A DNA stretch of 64,000 bases from Acarospora socialis (GCA_025617375.2 JAMYGW020000002.1:2108001-2172000), one strand, 5' to 3'. Shown: positions 25,489 to 39,245, counted from the first letter of the stretch. Made by a program: numbers and translations. Notes: generated from the letters alone by a model not told the origin.

Positions 25489-26811
25489 TTAGTTTTTTCT
25501 TCAAAGATCATAGTTTCTATAAGATCATTAACTGCAGTCTGAACTGTAAGTGCTTTCTTTTTTAAACTGATAATAGTTGCAATGTACTTTTCACAATACT
25601 TAATCTGACTTTTTAAAGTAGCAGAAGTAGTAAACATTAATAGTGTTTACTGCAGTATTCATAGTTTTCAATAATTTTCATGTAAGATTATCATAGTTCA
25701 CTTACTTAATCAGAAGATGTACTAAGTTTCATGATATCTTAAAGTTTTAAATAATCTTCATTTCATATTCTTCTGAGTCTGTAAAGTCAACTTATAAAAA
25801 AAGAACTAGAGAAAGCTGTTCTGAAAGAAAATTGTTGACTGTAGATTTGAGTAAGTTTGTATGAAAGATGTCATGAATGTTTAAGTTGTCAGATAGAATC
25901 AGATGATAAACATAAAAACTTATAATCTTAAGTATCTGATAAGAACTCTGATACTTGATCAACAGCTTTTAACTGAGATGTTTTTGTAGAGAAAGATTTT
26001 AAATGTTTAATCATACTTCATTATCTATCTGATATGCTGATGCTGAATATTGTTAATAGTTAATGAAGTCTTCATAGATAGCTTGAGTCAGACACATTTG
26101 TTGCTGTAGATCTTTATTGATTTGATGCATTTTCTCTGCAAATTGATCAGTATTTTACTGATTCAATTAAGCTACAGAGTCTTCTGATGCTTTTTAGACT
26201 TTTTTAGATTTTAACTTTATGTGAAAGTGTTGTTCATAGTTAACAAAGAATAATGAGTGTTGAGTCATCTTAGAGACAAGATTATTGACTGCAAACTTCA
26301 CTGATGAAAGTCAGCTTGCTTAGTTATTCTGTAGATAAGCAATATAGATTTAAAGATATTATTTTAACATTACATTGATATTCTCTGTCTGTTCATCTGT
26401 TTCAGAATGATAAGTAGTAAACAATGTAAATTTAATGTTCAGACACTGACAGAGTTCATTTTAGAAGTGTGTAACAAACTGAATATTATAATCAGAGATA
26501 ATTGTCAAAAATAGTTCATGATGCTTTCAAATATGCTGATAAAACAGACATACTGTCTTTTTCTTGATCATGAATTGACAAAGTATGAAATGTCACATCT
26601 TAATAAGTCAATCTATCACAATCAAAATATTTTGATAAATAATGTCATCAGAAGCTCTGTTGAAAGAGAGATTAATAATAAAATTCATAGAAATATGAAC
26701 TCATCATTGTTCTGAAACAGCAAGCAATTTTAATAGATCATGATATTTATTTTAAAATAGCTTGTTCTGTGAACAGATACAACAGTTGTAAATAAATTAC
26801 TTAATATACTT
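25489..26811 (-). pseudogene. Element C integrase fragment
   Basis: The minus-strand frames give an integrase-like reading, including SDDIIYQNILIVID-x-L-x-KM near 26600 (typical of the integrase catalytic core of gypsy elements) and NSVSVWTLNL-like sequence further on. It is interrupted by many stops. It abuts the LTR of the nested element at 26812. Confidence 0.65.
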
Positions 26812-27164
26812 TGTTATGATCAGATCAGAATGAGCTTAAAGCAGACTGATGCATACATGTAAAGAGTGTATATTTGGTGAAATATCTAGACAGCAGTTAC
26901 ATGACATCTTGACATACTCAATGATGAGCTTGATGAGCAGACTCAATGAATTGCATAAGTAAGCTGTCTTGACAGACTCAACAGCAAAATCAATGAGTGA
27001 ACTCAGTATATAGTCACAATCATTTTTCTTATGAAAAGAATCATGTTCAACTTAAATAATCATCTAAGAGTTAAAGACCAGAATCATTTCAGATCAGCTG
27101 TTATATCAATAAGCACAAATTCTTAGTTCTACATATCTGAGAAAGCTTAGATTAAAAGGTTACA
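26812..27164 (+). repeat. 5' LTR of D1
   Basis: TGTTATGATC to GGTTACA. It contains CAGTATATAG and, ~25 nt later, ATCATGTTCAACTT. It is followed directly by CTTTGAATATTC, the mutated primer-binding region. All differences I compared to the 3' LTR are transitions. Confidence 0.9.
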
Positions 27165-27195
27165 CTTTGAATATTCTTATAATATAATAAGTACA

Positions 27196-30100
27196 ATATC
27201 TAACACACAGAAGAACATCTCAATCTTATTTTTGAGATACATTCAGACAAACTCATCTGTATTATTTACTTCAGATAGAATGACAACACAATCAGTGATG
27301 ATATTAGTTCAGACAATACAACTATCTTTAAATGCATTTAAGATACAGATATCAGATATTTTTGATGAAGAATGAGAAAAGCTGCAAGTCTTTGTGACTA
27401 AGCTTAATCTGTATATTGAATTCAATCAATTGAAGTTTCAAACTGATTAAGAAAAGACACTGTTTGCAATAATCTATCTTGTGAATGCAGTCTTCAATTG
27501 AGTTGATCTCAAGCTGCATGAGTTTTTAGAAAAGAAGTACAAAGAATGCAACACAGACATGAAGTTTATGTTCAATGACTATACACAGTTTAAAAAAAAA
27601 TTAAGAAAAATCTTCAGAATGATTGATGAAGAAAAAGCAGCAAAGAAATAAGTTTATATCTTATGACAGAGTGAATCAGCAGCAGTATATATCACAAAGT
27701 TTCAGTGATTAACAGCACTTATCAGATGAAATAATGAAGCACTTATTTATTAGTACTATTGTAATTTGAGAAAGTTCATTAAAGACAAGATAGTCTAAGC
27801 AGAACAATCAGACAATCTTTAGAAAATGATCAATTTAAGTATTAATATTGACAGTTGTCAGTGAGAATGACAGATAAAACAAAAAAAATATTGAATGTCA
27901 TTTATAATAGAAGATCAAGAAGAAAGCTTCTGACTGTGAATTAAGTAATATGTTTTATCAATAAGATATAGAGAGACAAACTCTATGAATCTCAATATGA
28001 TTGAGAAGTGCTGTCAGAAGTCATGAAAAATTAAATGAACAGAGTATGAATGTCAGTCAGAGCAGTTCACTAAGTCTTAGATAACATCACAAAATAAGAT
28101 GTAAATGTGTTATAACTGTAAAAAATCTGAACATCTTGTCTGAGAGTGTAACAGATCTCAAATAAATAGAAAAAATGTTGCAGTGATAATCAAGAAGAAT
28201 ACATGCATAGTGCATAATACTTTCAGCTGAACAGTCTGCTACAATGACATGTGCAGAGTACACATAAGTGTAAAAGATGAAGCTGAATGATACTCTCAGA
28301 AATTATATAGTAAAGACATCAGAAACAGACATGACACAATGAGTTGATCAAATTACAAGAAAGAATTAGCTACTCTTACAAAAGAATATATCAAGAAAAA
28401 TGTTTTTGATGCTGAGATCAAAGAGATCAATACTTGAGAAACTCAGATAGAAGAAGACTACAGTGATAACATTTAATAAGCACTGAATTTAAATGTGAAT
28501 CAGAAAGAAATCAATGAATAAAAAGTCAATATAAAGCTGAAGACAGCATATCAGCACTCTGAGAATCAACACTGAACATTAAAAAAAGAAAAGCTTTGAT
28601 TCAGAAAGCAAGAGCATGAGCAAGAAATGCAAGCTTAAAAATGAAAAGCATAACACAAAAGTGCAGAAGAACAAAAGACATATAATCAGCTAGAAAAGCT
28701 AATGATAGCTGTTAAAGATGAATATTTCAACAGTGATGATACAGTATTGTCAGAATCTCTTGTTTGAAAGATAAAGAGTCACAAAATTGAGATATGCTTA
28801 TCTGAAGAATACATTACACAAAATGAAGATCAATGAATCTTCAGTGAAGAGTATATATCATTTGATTTTTTGCAAAGAGTAAAAATCTTTGAGAGTCAGT
28901 TGTAGATGAAGTATAATCAGTATGAATTCTGACTACATCTGAAAAAATACATTGAGTGACACAGTTTAAAGTATGCAAATCTTATAATTGAAAGAGAATC
29001 AAAGTGATTTCAAGAACTTTGAAGATGAGTTAAATGACTGAGTGAGTCAAAAAATGAAGAACTTTCTCAACAAGACTGAAGAATAAGAAGCTAGTGATGT
29101 CTCAAAGACAAGACAATAATTATTAAATATGAATCAAGATCACAATCAACAGACATTATATCAACACATTAATGAATTTCAAAGCAGACAGTAACATCAT
29201 AAATCAAAAAACAGTTAATATGTTAGAATTAGAGACACAGTGAGTGTGCTGTTCATTCAACATATGAATGACAAATGAAGTTATTGAAAGAATTGATGAG
29301 AAAATCTGTGTGAAGATCTCAATTCTTGAAAATTCACAAGAAATAATGTTCAATGTTATGAAATCAATTGAATATAATGCAGTGCTAGAGATGCTCTGAT
29401 TGTGTGAAAAGAATTTAAGAATTAATTGAATTATAAAAGAAATATATATAATCAAAGACACATACAAGATTCTCAAACAATCAGAAATGAACTTATCAGA
29501 GTATAAGTCATGAGATCACAAAATACTGCTATTGAATGAAAAGCAATCTAAGTGAATATCATTGTACTCAATGAGTGAGAATCAACTCAAGAAAGTTAGA
29601 ACTTATCTTGACAAGAATTTAAAGAGAGAATTCATAAAATTATCAAAGTCATCAGCAGAATATCTGATTCTGTTTATATCAAAAAAGAATGACAAAAAAT
29701 GATTATGTGTTAACTACAGACAACTCAACAAGATAACTCATTGAGACAGTTATTCTTTATCTTTGATAAAAGAGTTGCAAGACTGACTAAATAAGACTAA
29801 GTGATTCATGAACTTAAATCTTAAAAATATTTATTACTGAATTAGAATGAAAGAAGATAAAGAATGAAAAATGACATTTTGAACATGATATGAACATTAT
29901 GAATACACTGTTATGTTGTTTAAATTAAAAAATGCTTCAGTCATCTTTCAGAGATTAATCAATGATATATTGAGAGAATATCTTGATGATTTTGTGATCA
30001 CATATTTTAATAATATTCTAATATACTCAGAAGATCTTGAAAAGCACTGCAGACATGTGCACAAGATATTAGCAAAGCTTAATGAGAGAGTCTTGTATGT

Positions 30101-32159
30101 AAAAAAGTCAAAAAGCAGGTTCAAGATCAAGAAAATTAAGTTTTTAAACTATGTGATTTGATCTGAACAAATTGAGAAGAATTTAAGAAAAATAAAAGCA
30201 GTCAGAAACTGATCAACATTAAAATGAATCAAGAAAGTACAGATCTTTCTAGAACTGATGAACTATTATTGAAAGTTTGTATCAGACTATGCAAAAATTG
30301 CAGAATCACTAATGCATTTGACATGCAAAAGTGAAAAATAACACTGAAATCAAGAACAGAAAAATGTATTTTATGTATTAAAGAAAAGTTTTAGTGAAAC
30401 AGCACATCTGAGAATACTCAATTCAGTATGTGAGAAGTCACTGAAAACTGATGTCTCAGATTTTACAGTAAAAACATATTTATATCAGATTAAGAATGAA
30501 CAACAGAGATTCATAGTGTATCAATTTAGAAAACTATCAGAATTCAAGAAAAAATATGAAGTTCATGACAAGAAACTTCTTATAATAGTGAAAACACTGC
30601 AAAAATAAAAATCTTATCTTGCAGAGACAAGCAAGTCAATTCAGATCTATACTGATCATAAGAACTTGAGAAACTTTGTAATGACAAAGCAACTCAATCA
30701 ATAACAGATTCATTGAGTGAAGCAGTTGATGAATTATGAATTTCAAATTCATTACAAGAAGAATAATGAGAATGATGAAGTAGATATCTTAAGTAAACAA
30801 CTTAATCATGAAGATGTACAGATGATACACACTGAAATTCTGAGTGAAGATATTGAAGAAATTCTTATGAAGAACTTAGTAGCAATGTACAAGATAAAGT
30901 AAGTTTTCTTGATGAACAAAGAACTTATTAAGATGTATCACTACAGCAAGATCAATGAATATTTAGAAATCAAGTGCACTGAGAATCTAGTGCAGAGAAG
31001 ATGCAACATCAGCAATTTTAGAAATTGAGTCATTAGAATGATTGCTGTGTACAATTCATGCTGAAGAAATAAGATTAATCAAGATAGATGATATGATGAA
31101 GTAACATAATTAGACACACTGAATGCATCATGAAAATTGATTATCATGAACTTTGTTATAAAGCTATTACTGTCAAAGAATTCAGCATGAAAAATGAAAT
31201 TTAATAATATATTGATTATAGTGAACAGATTGATCAAATATATGATGTTCATTTCATTCAAAGAAATCACAACAACATCAGTATTGACATACATCATACT
31301 GTAAGAATTGATTAACAATCACAGAATATTAAAAGAGTTTATTACTGACAGAGACAAGCTGTTTACAAGCAGATTTTGAGAAATACTTACAGCAAAACTC
31401 AAAATAAAACATAAGATGTTGACAGTATATTATTCACAGATGAATGAGCAGAACAAATGAATGAATTAGACAGTAAAAACATACTTGAGATACTATGTCA
31501 ACAAGAGTCAAGATGACTGAGTACAACTGTTATCAATGATACAGTTTGTGTACAATAATACAAGAAACAAAATCATGAGAAAAATGTCTTTCTATGTAAA
31601 CTATAACTACAACTCAGAGATATAGTGAGATTCTAGAGAGCATGAATCACAAAGTTAAAAAGTAATTTTGAATATTGCTCAGATGAAAAAACTGCATCAA
31701 GATCTAACAGAACAGATTGAACAGCAGATGAAACAAATAATAGAAACAAGATCATTTGAAGAAGAAGAAAAAGTATATTTGAGAATGAACAACATATGAA
31801 TCAAAGAAAAAAGTAAGAAGCTAAAAAACAAAAGCATTAAATCATTCAAGATCATACAGAACATCAAAGAATTAAGCTATGAATTAGACTTACTTAAGAA
31901 AATGAGAATACACTTAATATTTCATGTATTCATACTACAGCATTACAATCAGTTCATATCACTTCAAATCATGAAAACATCTGTCAAACTCAATGAAGAA
32001 TATGAAGTTAAGAACATTTTAAAAAAGAAAATGATTAGTGAAGAAGCTCATTATCTCATAAAATGAAAAGATTACAATATCTTGAAAAATATCTGAAAAC
32101 TCAGAGAAAATCTCAAGAACTGTGTGAAAACACTTCAACATTTTAAGAAAAGAAGTTAA
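27196..32159 (+). pseudogene. gag-pol remnant of D1
   Basis: The Gag start codon itself is mutated (ATG to ATA at 27196). Gag core, zinc knuckle near 28100 (NCKKSEHLV-x-EC), protease, RT (29913-30161 open: VIFQRLINDILREYLDDFVI, then an ILIYSEDLEKHC block), RNase H (30480-30690), integrase (31080-31320) and chromodomain (~32000-32159) follow in order. The RT YLDD box is intact but many stops exist elsewhere. Confidence 0.88.
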
Positions 32160-32196
32160 TAGTAGTTCAGAAGAATGACAACATCAAGTTAACAAA

Positions 32197-32607
32197 TTAC
32201 AATATTGTTTGAGAATCTTCATTCTCAGTTTCATCATTATCACTATTAAGTTCAGCAGTAAAACAGTCAATCTTTTGTAAAGCATGACAGTTTATTTGAT
32301 TCAGAGTTTTCTGAAGATGTATGACTTTTGAGAAAAGAGTGATAAGCTTAATGTGCTTAACTGTTAATTCACTGTTTGCTTTACTTATTTTCTTTTGAAG
32401 TGAAAGATGAGTTTTATTGAGAGACTCTCACAATACACTGATACATGAATGATTTCTGTGAGTACATTTGTTGCACTTTGATCAAGATTTCATTACAAAA
32501 CAATTGATGTTGTGACTGACACAATAATCACAAGAAAACAAAGCAGATGCATCACTGATCTGAATTTTCTTTGTGATTCTTAGATGATTGAAATTTTTAG
32601 AAAGCAT
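32197..32607 (-). pseudogene. Antisense Zn2Cys6/coiled-coil small gene, copy 4 (all six Cys)
   Basis: A 137-codon frame with the complete array C-DY-C-x6-C-x8-C-NK-C-x6-C and only two or three stops at ancestral Trp/Arg sites. The middle segment is Leu/Lys/Glu rich (KKISKANSELTVKHIKLITL) and heptad-like; the tail is acidic. A TATATAAG box lies upstream near 32640. It converges with pol, 37 bp between stops. A second ATG directly upstream (32610) is possible. With copies at 10772 and 57012 it shows the spacing is conserved. Confidence 0.78.
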
Positions 32608-32685
32608 CATTGTTGATGACAAGAAATGTGAATATTCTTGCTTATATAGATTTTAGAAAACTAACATCTGAGAAAAAAAGAATGA

Positions 32686-33038
32686 TGTTACAATCAGATC
32701 AAAATAAACTTAAAATAAACTGATGTGTATGTGCAGAGAGCATATATTTGATGAGATATTTAGACAGCAGTTATGTGACATCTCAACATGCTCAATGATG
32801 AGCTTGATGAGCAGACTCAATGAGTTGCATAAGTGAGCTGTCTTGATGAATTTGACAACAAGATTGACAAGCAAGCTCAGTATATAGTCATGATCATTTT
32901 TCTTATGAAAAGAATCATGTTCAACTTAAATAATCATCTAAGAGTTAAAGATCAGAACCATTTCAGACCAGCTGTTATATCAATAAGCACAAACTCTTAG
33001 TTCTACATACTCAAGAAAGCTTAGATTAGAATGTTACA
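32686..33038 (+). repeat. 3' LTR of D1
   Basis: TGTTACAATC to ATGTTACA, 353 bp, with a purine tract (GAGAAAAAAAGAATGA) directly upstream. It pairs with 26812-27164. Confidence 0.9.
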
Positions 33039-33914
33039 ATAGATCTCAGTCAGTCTTCATTGTTCTTTTTCATTAATCATTCTGTGATAACAGTATCAAA
33101 GATGTTCATTTTTACTGTGACTTCTTGAGTTTAGTTGAAGTGCTGTAGAATGAAAACTTTTGTAAAGATCTTTCTTAGCTGTTTAAATGCTGCTTTACAG
33201 TCAGATCATTATTGAAAGAAAACATTCTTCTTAATTAACTAAATAAGTGATCAGACAAGTTGAGAGAATTCTTTGATAAATTATTAAAAGAAGTTTGTAA
33301 ATCTCAGAAAGCTTTAAACATCATATTCATTATTGAGTGTTGATTAAATCTAAACAGTCTCAATCTTAACTGAGTTCATCTTGATGTTCTTAGTACTGAT
33401 GATGAGACTCAGATATTTAATCTCTTGCACATAAAATTCACACTTATCAATATTCAGTTATAGCTCAGCTTTCTGAACCTTCTGTAGTATTTGTTGAACA
33501 TGTTTTTGATGATTATTGAGATTGTTACTGTATATCAAGATATCATCAATGTAAACAGTGCAGAAAGCATTCAGATAGTCTTATAAAATGTTATTGATAT
33601 AGTTTTGAAATAATGCAGAGACATTGAATAACTTAAAGAACATAACTAAGTACTCATAAAGATCATATTGTGTTTAAAAAACTGTGAGTCATTTGTCTAT
33701 TTTGACTATCTGTAGTCTATTGAAGATCATAATTACATTCAGCTTGATAAAATATTTAATGTATGTTATGTGATTCAGAGTCTCTTGAATCAGTGAAAGT
33801 GAGTAGTGATTCTTGATGATAATGACATTAAGATCTCTATAGTTCACACAAAATGTAAATATTCTTCAGACTTGTAAACAAATAGAACTGAGAAGATGAC
33901 AGAAAAAGAACTGA
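33039..33914 (-). pseudogene. Element C reverse-transcriptase fragment
   Basis: The minus strand shows a gypsy RT: YIDDILIYSNN near 33530-33560, followed by HQKHVQQILQKVQKAELQLN and a CEFYVQEIKYL motif, then the start of RNase H (LQHFN, NNEDWLRSI) at the 33039 end. Stops interrupt it. It is bounded on the right by target duplication ACTGA (33910-33914). Confidence 0.85.
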
Positions 33915-34266
33915 TGTTATAATCAAGTCAGAACAGACTTAAAACAAACTGATGCATACATGCAGAAGACATATATTCAGAAAATATTTAGACAGCAGTT
34001 ATATAACATCTCAACATGCTTGACAGCAAGCTTGATGAGCAAGCTCAACAGATTGCATGAGTAAGTCATTTCAATGAGCTTAACAGTGAGATTGACAAGC
34101 AGACTCAGTATATAGTCACAATCATTTTTCTTATGAAAAAAATCATGTTCAACTTAAGTAATCATCTAAGAGTTAAAGACCAGAATCATTTCAGATCAGT
34201 CATTATATCAATAAGCACAAACTCTTAGTTCTACATATCTGAGAAAGCTTAGATTAGAATGTTACA
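33915..34266 (+). repeat. 5' LTR of D2
   Basis: TGTTATAATC to ATGTTACA. TATATAG lies mid-LTR. It is followed by CTTTGAACATTC and a Gag ATG at 34298. Confidence 0.9.
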
Positions 34267-34297
34267 CTTTGAACATTCTTACAATATAACAAATATG

Positions 34298-37200
34298 ATG
34301 TCTGACATACAGAAGAACATCTCAATCTTGTTCTTGAGACAAGTTCAGACAAACTCATCTCTACTATTTACTTCAGATAGAATGATGATACAATCAGTGA
34401 TGATGTCAGTTCAGACAATACAACTACTTCTGAGTGCACTCAAGATACAGATATCAGATATCTTTGATGAAGAATGAGAAAAACTGTGAGTCTTTGTGAT
34501 AAAACTTGATCTATATATTGAATTCAATCAATCAAAGTTTCAGATCAATCAGAAGAAAATATTGTTTGTGATAATTTATTTTGTGAATGCAGTCTTCAAT
34601 TGAGTTGATCTCAAGCTGCATAAGTTCTTAGAAAAGAGATACAAGAAGTGCAATGCAGACACAGAGTCTATGTTCAATAACTATGCTCAGTTTAAGAAAA
34701 AACTCAGAAAAGTCTTCAGAGTGATTGATGAAGAGAGAGCAGTAAAGAAATGAGTTTACATCTTGTAACAGAGTGAATTGATGACAGTGTACATCACAGA
34801 ATTTCAGCAATTAGTGACACTTATCAGATAAAATGACAAAGCACTCATCTATCAGTACTATTGTGAGTTAAGAAAGTTCATCAAAGACAAGATAGCTTGA
34901 GCAAAACAATCAGACAATCTTCAAAGAATAATTAATCTGAGTATTAGTATCAACAGTCATCAATGAGAATGACAAATGAAACAAAAAGAATATTGAATGT
35001 CATCTATGATAAAAGATCAAGAAGAAAGCTTCTGATTGTGAATTAAGCAATATGTTTTACTGATAAGACATAGAAGAACAAACTCTATGAATCTCAATAT
35101 GATTGAGAAGTGCTGTCAGAAGTCATGAAAGACTAAATGAATAAAGTATGAACATCAGTCAGAGTGATTCACTAAGTCTCAGATGACATCACAAAACAAA
35201 ATATAAATGTATTATAACTGCAGAAAATCTGAACATCTTGTCTGAGAATGCAATAGATCTTAAATAAAAGGAAAAAATATTGCAGTGACAGTTAAAAAGA
35301 ATACACACATAGTGCATGACATTCTCAGCTAAACAGTCTGTTACAATGACATGTGCAGAGTACACATGAACACAAAAAACAGAGTTAAATGATACTCACA
35401 GAAGTTTAGAAGAAAAAACAAAAACAAATGCAATAGATCAGTCTACAAAAGAGAATTAGCTATTCTTATTAAGAAAAGAATTCTTGATGCTGAGAAAGAA
35501 GACAATGCTCTCAAAGATGACATTGAAGAAACTGATGATCATGAATCTCAGATTGATGAATCTTGAATATTTTTCAATAGTGATACACTCACAGAAGAAA
35601 GTTTGAATAATGCTGAGATAGAGCTCTCAAGAGAGTATTGAACAAAGATCAAAAAGAATCTAAATACTCAGAGAGAAATGACATCAGATTGCAATATGAC
35701 ACAAAAGAAAAAGCAAGAAACTTGAAATCAGAAAGCAGAAATATGCAAGAAATTTAATGATCTAATGAGAAACATACAAATGATCATGAAGAAATCAATG
35801 TCAAAACTTCTTGTGTAAAAGATCAAGAGTCACAAAGTTGAGATACACTTATCTGAAAAATATATCATGCAGAATGAAGACAGATGAATCTTCAGTGAAG
35901 AATATATATCACTGAAATTTCTGCAAAGAGTAAGAGTCTTTGAGAGTCAGTTGCAGATAAAGTACAATTAGTATGAATCTTGACTACACTCAGAGAGACA
36001 CATTAAGCAGCACAGTCTAAAACATGTGAATTTCATGATCAGAAGAAAACTCAAATGATTTTAAGAGCTTTGAAGATGAGCTGAACAATCAAGTAAGTCA
36101 AAAAACAAACAGCTTTCTCAACAAGACTAGAGAATAAGAAGCTAGTGACATCTCAAAGACAAGACAATGATCATTGAATATAAATCAAGATCATAATCAA
36201 TGAACATCATGTCAACACATTGATGAATTCTGAAGCAGACAGTAACATTATGAATCAAAAAACAGTCAATATGTTAGAACTAGAGACATGATGAGTGTGC
36301 TGTTCATTTAACATACAAATAACAAATGAAGTCATTGAAAGAATCAACAAGAAAATCTGTGTGAAAGTCTTGATTCTCAAAAACTCACAAGAAATAATGT
36401 TTAATGTTATGAAATTAATCAGATACAATGCAGTGCTAGAGGTGCTCTGATTATGTGAAAGAAATTTAAAGATTGACTGAGTTACAAGAAATATGTGCAA
36501 TCAAAAACACATATGAGATTTTCAAACAATCAAAAATGAGCTTATCAGAGCATAAGTCATGAAATCACAAAATACTGCTATTGAATGAAAAGCAATCTAA
36601 GTGAATGTCATTATACTCAATGAACAAGAATCAGCTCAAGAAAGTTAAAACTTATCTTGACAAGAATCTCAAGAGAGAATTTATCAAATCATCAAAATCA
36701 TCAACAGAATATTCAATTCTGTTTGTATCAAAGAAGAATGACAAGAAATGATTATATGTTGATTACAGACAACTCAATGAGATAACTTATTGAGATAATT
36801 ATTTTCTATCATTGATAGAAGAATTGTAAGATCAATTGAGCAAGACTAAGTGATTCACAAGCTTAGATCTTAAGAACACCTACTATCAAGTTAGAATGAA
36901 AGAAGGTGAAGAATGAAAAATGACATTTTGAACAAGATATGAATACTATGAGTATATTGTTATGTCATTTGAATTGAAAAATGCATCAGTCATCTTTCAG
37001 AGATTGATCAATAATATGTTGAAAGAATATCTTGATGATTTTGTGATCACATATCTTGATAACATTCTGATATACTTAGAAGATCTTGAGAAGCACTGTA
37101 GACATGTGTGCAAGATATTAGTAAAGCTCAACAAGAAAGTCTTGTACATGAAAAAATCAAAAAGCAGATTCAAAATCAAGAAAGTCAAGTTTCTAGACTA

Positions 37201-39208
37201 TGTGATTTCACTTGAACAAATCAAGAAGAATTCAAAAAAGATAAAAGCAGTCAGAAACTGATCAACATCAAAACAGATCAAGAAAGTACAGATCTTTCTA
37301 GAATTAACAAACTATTATTAAAAGTTCATATCAAACTACACAAGAATTGCAGAATCACTGATGCATTTAATGCACAAAAGCAAAAAATAGCATTGAGATC
37401 AAAAGCAGAAGAATGTATTTTACATATTAAAGAAAAGTCTTAGCAGAACAGCACATCTGAGAATACTCAATTCAGCATACAAAAAGACACTGAAAACTGA
37501 TGCTTCAAATTTTACAGTGAAAGCATGTTTATATCAGATTGAGAATGAGCAGCAGAGACTCATAGCATATCAATTTAGAAAGTTATCAGAATCTGAGAAA
37601 AGATATGAGATTCATGATAAAGAACTTCTTGCAATAGTGAAAGTACTACAAGACTGAAGATCTTATCTCACAAAGACAAGCAAGTTAATTCAGATCTACA
37701 CAGATCACAAGAATCTGAGAAACTTTGCAATGACAAAGCAACTCAATCAACAACAGATTCATTGAGCAGAGCAGTTAGCAGATTATGAATTTCAAATTCA
37801 TTACAAGAAAAGTAATGAGAATGATGAAGCAGATGTCTTGAGTAGACAACTCAATCATGAAGATGTACAGACAATACATGTCAAAATTCTAAGCAAAGAC
37901 AACAGAAAAGTTCTCATGAAAGACTTAACAGCAATGTATAAGATGAAGCAAGCTTTCTTGATGAACAAAGAACTCATTGAGATGTGTTACTACAGCAGAG
38001 TTGATGAATATCTAGAAATCAAATGCACTGAGAATCTAATGCAAAGAAGATGCAACATTAACAATTTTAGAAATTAAGTTATCAAAATGATCACTGTGTG
38101 CAACTTATGTCAAAGAAACAAGATCAATCAAGATAAACAATACAACAGAGTAACACAACTAAACACATCAGATGCATTATGAAAGTCAGTTATCATGAAC
38201 TTCATCACAAAGCTATCACTGTCAAAGAATTCAGCATGAGAGATAAAATTCAACAGTATATTGATTATAGTGAATAGATTGATCAAGTACACAATGTTCA
38301 TTTCATTCAAAGAAACTGCAACAACATCAGTATTGACATACATCATACTACAAGAATTGATTAACAATCATAGACTATTAAAGAAATTTATCACTGACAG
38401 AGACAAGCTGTTTTCAAGCAAAATTTGAAAAATGCTCACAGCAGAACTCAAGATAAAACACAAAATATTGATGACATATCACTCACAAACAGACAGACAA
38501 AGTAAATGAATGAATCAGACAGTAAAAATATACTTAAAACACTATGTCAACAAGAATCAAAACAACTGAGTACAACTGTTGTTAACAGTACAGTTTGTGT
38601 ACAACAACACAAGAAATGAGATCATGAGAGAGACATCTTTCTATGTGAATTATGACTACAATTCAAAGATATAACAAGATTTCAAAGAACACAGATCACA
38701 GAGTTAAAAAGTAATTTTAGATATTGCTCAAATGAAGAAACTGCATCAAGATTTAACAAAACAGATCAAACAGCAAACAGAACAAACAACAGAGACAAAA
38801 TTATTCAAAGAAGAAGACAAGATATACTTAAGAACAGACAACATAAAGACTAAAAAAAGAAGCAAGAAGCTAGAAAACAAGAGCATAGAATCATTCAGAA
38901 TCATATGAAACATCAAAGAGTTAAGCTATAAGTTAGATTTACTTAAGAAAATGAGAATACACTCAGTATTTCATGCATTCATGTTACAGCATTGCAATCA
39001 GTTCATATCACTTCAAATCATCAAAACATCTGTCAAATTCAAAGAAGAATATGAAGTCAAGAATATTCTAGAAAAGAAAATGATTAGTGAGAAAGTTCAC
39101 TATTTCATCAAATGAAAAGATTATGACATCTCAGAAAATATCTGAAAATTCAAAGAGAATCTCAAGAACTGTGCAAGAACACTTCAATGTTTTGAAAAAG
39201 AAAGTTGA
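34298..39208 (+). pseudogene. gag-pol remnant of D2
   Basis: Gag starts MSDIQKNISI at 34298 and is open for 60 codons. A zinc knuckle lies near 35210-35250 (YNCRKSEHLV-x-EC, first Cys to Tyr). Protease region ~36200; RT 36700-37260 (VIFQRLINNMLKEYLDDFVI, catalytic LDD-type box); RNase H 37500-37740; integrase 37840-38700 including MNFITKLSLSKNS; chromodomain 39040-39208 (EEYEVKNILEKKMISEKVHY). The frame ends at a TGA. Stops, mainly TGA for TGG, inactivate it. Confidence 0.9.
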
Positions 39209-39245
39209 TATTAGTTCAGAAGAATGACAACATTGAGTCAACAAA

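Larger units (their letters stand above)
26812..33038 (+). mobile_element. Chromovirus element D1 nested in C
   Basis: 6227 bp with paired 353-bp LTRs (26812-27164, 32686-33038) of family A. All domains are present in order. Unlike the other complete copies it has no matching target duplication: the left flank is TACTT and the right flank is ATAGA, not explained by transitions. Confidence 0.92.

Noticed and set aside
26880-27000. CRISPR-like or tandem array of TGATGAGCTTGATGAG words in LTRs
   Set aside because: The words are irregular, without spacers of constant length, and lie within each LTR; the DNA is fungal.
29204-29476. 90-codon minus-strand open frame in D1 (similar ones at 7275 and 36255)
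   Set aside because: It lies exactly opposite the protease region in several element copies and has no motif; the plus-strand protease/Gag reading explains it.
29948-30130. Minus-strand open frames opposite RT and integrase in several elements
   Set aside because: Antisense shadows of conserved RT/integrase sequence; they recur only because the elements are homologous.
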